NCBI GenBank assembly: GCA_016789725.1
Contig: JAEUQN010000064.1
Coordinates: 1 to 34,919 of the forward strand
Length of the DNA stretch: 34,919 nt
Source of the DNA: Blastocatellia bacterium
GTDB lineage: Bacteria > Acidobacteriota > Blastocatellia > RBC074
Reading direction: 5' to 3'
In this document: one piece after another, positions 30,637 to 34,919 of the stretch
Numbering within the stretch: the stretch's first letter is position 1
Layout of the letters: every line of letters begins with the position of its first letter
Notes under the pieces: model-generated
What the model was told of the DNA's origin: nothing
The model's database searches: none
What the model saw: the letters and a program-made list of their open reading frames with translations, nothing else
Translations under genes and position numbers: made by a program

Positions 30637-31533
30637 TCATTTTGTTGTGCCAGGTTGTTTGACCAGGATTTCCCACGCCGCCAACACCGCCGGAACATAA
30701 TTTCGGGTTTCCAATGGCAGCCAGCCGCGCCGTGCTATTTCGTCAAAATCGCGGATGCCCGTGCGCGTAATAATCCGTTGTACGCGCCCTTCGCCCGTGT
30801 TGTACGCCGCAAGTGCCAGCTTCCAATCCCCAAATTGTTGATAGAGATCGCGCAGGTATCGGGCGGCAGCGCGCGTCGCGGATTCGGGATGCGTGCGCTG
30901 ATCGTTGTCGGCATCAATGCGCAAACCGTAGCGAGCCGCTGTTGCAGGCATCAATTGCCAGATGCCGCGAGCGCCTTTGGACGAGAGCGCCAGCGGATTG
31001 AAACGGCTCTCCACAAACGCGACAGCCAGCAATTCGGTCGGCACTTTTTCCTCGGCCAAAATGCGCGCGAACGTATCCCGATACGTGTGGTAGCGCGCGA
31101 CAACGAGGCGGGGCGGCGTGGAAATCAACGGGTCATTTTTTGCCCGCGACAACTTTGCACTGGCCACAGGTTTGGGATTGAGCTTCTCCTGCTCCTCGGC
31201 AATGCGGCGCAGCAATTCTTCGGTGAGCAAGCCGCGCTCGGCGGGCGCTGACGAGGCGATCATCATTTCCGCCTGCCGCAAGGCTGTCTGTGCCTCCGTG
31301 CGGTTTCCCTGCTTCCGGGCTTCTACGCCTTCATTGACGAGTTGCGATGCGGCCAGTGCGCGTTCAGCGGCGGCGGCGCGTCCATCTACGGCGGCTTCGA
31401 TTCTTTCCTGCGCGCGTTTGACCGGATCATCCACCGACGCGGATTGAGCCACTACGCTGTTTGCCAGCAGTGCGGCGAGCAAGAACAGTAGCGCGGGGCT
31501 GACCATCATTTTGATATTTACCGAGTCTTTCAT
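30637..31533 (-). CDS. Lytic transglycosylase (SLT domain)
   Basis: A 298-residue exported protein with a signal peptide (about 1-30) and a helical alanine/glutamate-rich stretch (35-125), then a C-terminal SLT/goose-lysozyme-like domain. The catalytic glutamate is E175 in AVAFVESRFNP, followed by the family motifs SSKGARGIWQLMPATA and AAYNTGEGRV. It cuts peptidoglycan glycan strands in the periplasm, producing anhydro-muropeptides. It begins 13 nt after the RND pump gene and overlaps or adjoins the next, so the genes form one operon. It may open the cell wall for the pump complex or serve general turnover. Confidence 0.9.
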   Translation of the reverse strand: MKDSVNIKMMVSPALLFLLAALLANSVVAQSASVDDPVKRAQERIEAAVDGRAAAAERALAASQLVNEGVEARKQGNRTEAQTALRQAEMMIASSAPAERGLLTEELLRRIAEEQEKLNPKPVASAKLSRAKNDPLISTPPRLVVARYHTYRDTFARILAEEKVPTELLAVAFVESRFNPLALSSKGARGIWQLMPATAARYGLRIDADNDQRTHPESATRAAARYLRDLYQQFGDWKLALAAYNTGEGRVQRIITRTGIRDFDEIARRGWLPLETRNYVPAVLAAWEILVKQPGTTK

Positions 31534-31546
31534 CGCAGCCCCTTTG

Positions 31547-34500
31547 TTAACTGGGTGAAGGCGCGACAGCCAATGACGGCTGCCGCTTCACTTCCGCGTG
31601 CCATTTCCATTGCGCATAGATTGCCGGGTAGACGACCAGCTCCATCACGAACGAAGTGAACATCCCCGCCACCATTGGCGCGGCAATGCGTTTCATCACA
31701 TCCGATCCTGTCCCGGTCGCCCACATCACGGGGACGAGGCCGATGAAATCTACGGCGACCGTCATAAACTTCGGGCGCAGTCGCTTGACGGCTCCGTGTA
31801 CGATAGCTTCCTGCAAATGGGCTTTGGTTCGCATCCGCCCTTTGCCACGCCACTCGTCGTAGGCGAGATCGAGATACAGCAGCATAAACACACCCGTTTC
31901 CGCATCTACGCCCAGCAAGGCGATCAATCCCACCCAAACGGCGATGCTCATGTTGTAATCAAGGGAATAGAGCAGCCAGACTGCACCTACCGCGGAAAAC
32001 GGCACAGCCAAAAAGACAATCACCGTTTTCACGAGCGAGCGCGTGTTGAAGTAAAGCAGCAGGAAGATAATGAAGAGCGTCACCGGCACAACAATCATCA
32101 GCCGTTCTGCAGCCCGCTGCATGTTCTCGTACTGCCCGCTCCAGGTGAGCGTGTAACCGGGCGGCATCTGGACTTTCTGCTGCACGACCTGCTTGGCGTG
32201 GTTGACATACGTGCCGATGTCTACGCCCGACACATCAACATACACATAGCCGCTCAACCGCCCATTCTCATCGCGGATCATGCCCGGCCCGGATTGCAGC
32301 TTGAGGTCGGCAATTTGCGCGATGGGAATTTGCTTGCCATCCATCGTCGGAACCAAGGTGCGATTGAGGCGATCAATCGTGTCGCGGTAATCGCGCAGAT
32401 AGCGCACGTTGATCGGATAGCGTTCGCGCCCTTCAATCGTGGTGGAAACATTATCCCCGCCGATGGCCGACATCACGACCATGTTGGCCTGATCCACCGT
32501 TAGGCCGTAGCGCGCCAATTCTTCCCGCTTGAGGTTGAAGTCCAGAAAATAGCCGCCTGCTGTGCGTTCAGCGAAGGCGCTCGCCGTGCCGGGAACGTCT
32601 TTCAGCGCGAGTTCGATGTGCTGACCGATCTCTTGAATTTTGTTCAGGTCAGGGCCAAGCACTTTGATGCCGACCGGCGTGCGCACACCCGTCGAAAGCA
32701 TATCCACGCGCGCTTTGATGGGCATTGTCCACGCATTGACTACGCCGGGAATCTGCATTCGTTCATTCATTCCACCGGGGCCGTAGATCAATTCCTGCGT
32801 GCTCTTGTGGTCAGGCCAAACGCGCCGGAATTGGCGCTGCAACCATTCCGGTGCCCAGTCTGAATACCAACGCGGCGCTTTCGGCCATTGTTCGTGCGGC
32901 TTGAGGACAACAACGGTTTCCATCATCGAGAACGGCGCAGGATCAGTCGCGGTTTCGGCGCGCCCCGCTTTGCCAAAGACGCGCTCGACTTCGGGGAAGG
33001 ACGTGAGAATCTTATCCTGCAACTGAAGTACACGTTGCGCCTCAGTGACAGAGATGCCGGGCATCGTCGTCGGCATGTACAGCAACACGCCTTCATCAAG
33101 TGGCGGCATAAACTCCGAGCCGAGACGGTTGTAGACGGGGATGGTGAGCAGCACGATGAGCAGTGCCGCAATGATCGTGCTCCACTGATGGCGCAGCACG
33201 AATTCGACGACGGGTTGGTACATTCGCATTAACACGCGGCTGATCGGATGTTTCTCTTCGTTGTAAATCTTGCCGACGACGACGACGTTGACGGCGCGAC
33301 ACAGCCAGCGCGGACGGAACTCGAATTTCTGCGCACGAATGAAAAGCAATAGGATAGCCGGCACAAGCGTAATGGAAAGTACCGCCGCCGTCACCATCGA
33401 AAGGTTTTTGGTAAAGGCGAGCGGCTTGAACAGCCGTCCTTCCTGCGCTTCAAGCGCGAAGATCGGCACGAAGGCGACCGCAATCACCAGCAGCGAATAG
33501 AAACTGGGGCTGCCGACTTCTTTGGCTGCCGCAATCATCACGTCTTTGTAGCTGCCCTGCCGCCCGTTCGCGGCCCATTCTTCCAGCTTTTTATGCACCT
33601 GCTCGACCACAACGATTGAGGCGTCCACCATCGCGCCAATAGCGATGGCAATGCCAGCCAGCGACATAATGTTAGCCGTGATGTTCAGCCCGAACATCGG
33701 CATGAAGGAAATGATGACCGCGACGATGATCGTGACAATCGGAACGATGGCGCTCGCCAGGTGCAGCAGGAAAATGATGATGATCAGGCTGACAACAATT
33801 AACTCTTCCGTAAGTGTTTCCTTCAGCGTATCAATCGAACGCTCGATCAGTTCGCCTCGGTCGTAGGTCGTCACGATCTTCACGCCTTGCGGCAGGCTTG
33901 GTTCGATTTCTTTGATCTTGGCGCGCACGCGCTCAATCACCTTCAGCGCATTTTCGCCCGAACGCATAATGACGATTGCGCCAACTGTCTCGCCCTGTCC
34001 GTCCAGTTCGGCAACACCGCGCCGCAGATCAGGCCCTAGCACAACCGTGCCGAGTTGTTTCATCAGAATCGGCGTGCCGGTTTCCATGTTCGTGCCGACA
34101 ACAATGTTCTCGACATCCGCGAGCGAGCGAATGTAGCCGCGCCCGCGCACCATATATTCGCGCCCCGTGAATTCGACCAGCCGCCCGCCGACATCGTTGT
34201 TGCCCTGCCGAATCGTGTCCACGACTTTATCAATGGGAATCTTATAGGCCGCCAGCGCATGCGGATCGAGGTTGACTTGATACTGACGCACGAAGCCGCC
34301 GACGGGCGCGACTTCAGCCACGCCGGGCAACGATTGCAATTCGTACCGCAAATGCCAGTCTTGCAGCGAGCGCAGTTCAGCCAGATTGCGCTTGCCCGTC
34401 GTATCCACCAGCGCGTACTGATACACCCAGCCCACGGCTGTTTCATCGCGGGCGAGTTCGACGTTGACGCCTTGCGGCAGCTTGGGCGTGATGTTGCTCA

Positions 34501-34837
34501 GGTATTCCAGCGTGCGCGAACGCGCCCAATACAAATCCGTCCCGTCTTCAAAAATGATGTAGACATACGAATACCCAAAATCCGAGAAGCCGCGAATGTC
34601 CTTGACCTTCGGCACGCCGAGCATCGCGGTGATGAGTGGGTACGTCACTTGATCCTCGATGATGTCCGGGCTGCGATCCCAGCGTGTGTAAATGATGACC
34701 TGTGTGTCCGACAAATCGGGAATCGCGTCGAGCGTGATGTTGCGCATCGAGTAATATCCGCCGAGCGTCGCCATCCCGATGATGATGAGGACGATGAATT
34801 TGTTGTGAGCGCAGTATTCAATAATTTTATCAATCAT
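31547..34837 (-). CDS. cusA: Heavy-metal RND efflux pump, CusA type
   Basis: A 1096-residue inner-membrane RND pump of the heavy-metal efflux branch, close to CusA of the Cu(I)/Ag(I) system. The methionine ligands of CusA have counterparts here: M588 (LLYMPTT), M638 (FSMMET) and M713 (RVDMLSTG). The proton-relay acid D405 and E412 lie in MVDASIVVVEQ, and the VDAETGVFML segment holds the C-terminal acid. About twelve membrane spans and two large periplasmic loops are visible. AGGAGGGAGG lies immediately before the ATG. The upstream partial gene is probably its membrane-fusion adaptor. The name cusA is a close-family assignment; zinc or cobalt export is less likely given the methionines. Confidence 0.92.
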   Translation of the reverse strand: MIDKIIEYCAHNKFIVLIIIGMATLGGYYSMRNITLDAIPDLSDTQVIIYTRWDRSPDIIEDQVTYPLITAMLGVPKVKDIRGFSDFGYSYVYIIFEDGTDLYWARSRTLEYLSNITPKLPQGVNVELARDETAVGWVYQYALVDTTGKRNLAELRSLQDWHLRYELQSLPGVAEVAPVGGFVRQYQVNLDPHALAAYKIPIDKVVDTIRQGNNDVGGRLVEFTGREYMVRGRGYIRSLADVENIVVGTNMETGTPILMKQLGTVVLGPDLRRGVAELDGQGETVGAIVIMRSGENALKVIERVRAKIKEIEPSLPQGVKIVTTYDRGELIERSIDTLKETLTEELIVVSLIIIIFLLHLASAIVPIVTIIVAVIISFMPMFGLNITANIMSLAGIAIAIGAMVDASIVVVEQVHKKLEEWAANGRQGSYKDVMIAAAKEVGSPSFYSLLVIAVAFVPIFALEAQEGRLFKPLAFTKNLSMVTAAVLSITLVPAILLLFIRAQKFEFRPRWLCRAVNVVVVGKIYNEEKHPISRVLMRMYQPVVEFVLRHQWSTIIAALLIVLLTIPVYNRLGSEFMPPLDEGVLLYMPTTMPGISVTEAQRVLQLQDKILTSFPEVERVFGKAGRAETATDPAPFSMMETVVVLKPHEQWPKAPRWYSDWAPEWLQRQFRRVWPDHKSTQELIYGPGGMNERMQIPGVVNAWTMPIKARVDMLSTGVRTPVGIKVLGPDLNKIQEIGQHIELALKDVPGTASAFAERTAGGYFLDFNLKREELARYGLTVDQANMVVMSAIGGDNVSTTIEGRERYPINVRYLRDYRDTIDRLNRTLVPTMDGKQIPIAQIADLKLQSGPGMIRDENGRLSGYVYVDVSGVDIGTYVNHAKQVVQQKVQMPPGYTLTWSGQYENMQRAAERLMIVVPVTLFIIFLLLYFNTRSLVKTVIVFLAVPFSAVGAVWLLYSLDYNMSIAVWVGLIALLGVDAETGVFMLLYLDLAYDEWRGKGRMRTKAHLQEAIVHGAVKRLRPKFMTVAVDFIGLVPVMWATGTGSDVMKRIAAPMVAGMFTSFVMELVVYPAIYAQWKWHAEVKRQPSLAVAPSPS

Positions 34838-34878
34838 CCTCCCTCCTATGATGAAAGTCTACTCCAAAGTGACATTGC

Positions 34879-34919
34879 CTAGCGTTCGGCCAGGACAAAG
34901 TTGGGGAAGTCCTCAAACA
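34879..34919 (-). CDS. C-terminal end of a gene, probably RND adaptor (partial)
   Basis: The frame running off the right edge reads FEDFPNFVLAER and then stops at TAG (34879-34881). It ends 41 bp before the pump start, the usual place of a CusB-like periplasmic adaptor, but 12 residues are too few to confirm it. Confidence 0.4.
   Translation of the reverse strand, partial: FEDFPNFVLAER

Noticed and set aside
31598..32503. Plus-strand open frame of 301 codons inside the RND pump gene
   Set aside because: Antisense shadow, very rich in histidine, arginine and aspartate; no start signal.
34055..34882. Plus-strand open frame of 275 codons at the right edge
   Set aside because: Antisense shadow of the pump gene, which has intact methionine ligands and membrane segments.

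Overview
The window looks like chromosomal DNA of a Gram-negative bacterium, most likely an acidobacterium and perhaps of the Blastocatellia type. This is inference from gene content, not a database match. The signs are an ECF sigma factor of the TIGR02999-like kind next to a Ser/Thr kinase-TPR protein, a Coa1-like membrane protein, a large PIG-L deacetylase with sugar-binding and ThuA-like modules, a HU/IHF-merR-tRNA-Pro cluster, outer-membrane and RND efflux proteins, and roughly 50-55% GC. I see no phage, IS element, CRISPR array or rRNA.

Layout. 1-4.2 kb (minus strand): thiolase, a zinc-ribbon/TPR protein and recA, each with a good sigma-70-type promoter; the recA promoter carries a nested palindrome at its start point that looks like an SOS-type operator. 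4.4-9.2 kb (plus): a secreted two-BON protein, glmM, and a secreted PIG-L deacetylase fusion, with strong terminators. 9.3-12.0 kb (minus): a conserved-looking unknown helical protein, an orphan ThiS and an unknown Ig-like protein. 12.2-17.1 kb (plus): two small proteins, an SbcC/Rad50-like ATPase with an unusual hook, and an MFS exporter overlapping it by ATGA. 17.2-20.4 kb (plus): ECF sigma factor and transmembrane Ser/Thr kinase with a TPR sensor. 20.5-23.7 kb (minus): a run of envelope genes (beta-barrel, Coa1-like, two tandem PPC-like secreted paralogues, DUF1772-like membrane protein) whose gaps hold palindromic repeats. 24.0-29.4 kb (plus): IlvD/Edd sugar-acid dehydratase, DUF2235 hydrolase, class III aminotransferase, HU/IHF protein, MerR regulator, then tRNA-Pro(GGG). 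29.6-34.9 kb (minus): one operon with the tail of a probable RND adaptor, a CusA-type pump, a lytic transglycosylase, a secreted protein with an internal duplication, and a small gene broken by a +1 frameshift.

The most unusual things are: (1) a family of heptanucleotide-repeat hairpins (12.70, 17.75 and 18.75 kb), one of which lies in frame inside the kinase gene and adds about 29 residues; (2) a nested palindrome at the recA promoter; (3) a CGCGATTT-type double palindrome that supplies the stop codon of a membrane protein gene; (4) three 14-bp tandem repeats ending in the ribosome binding site of the dehydratase; (5) an SbcC-like protein whose apex has a CX6C in place of the CXXC zinc hook; and (6) a heavy-metal RND pump operon with its own peptidoglycan lytic enzyme and a frameshifted downstream gene. 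No single new defence or mobile system is evident.
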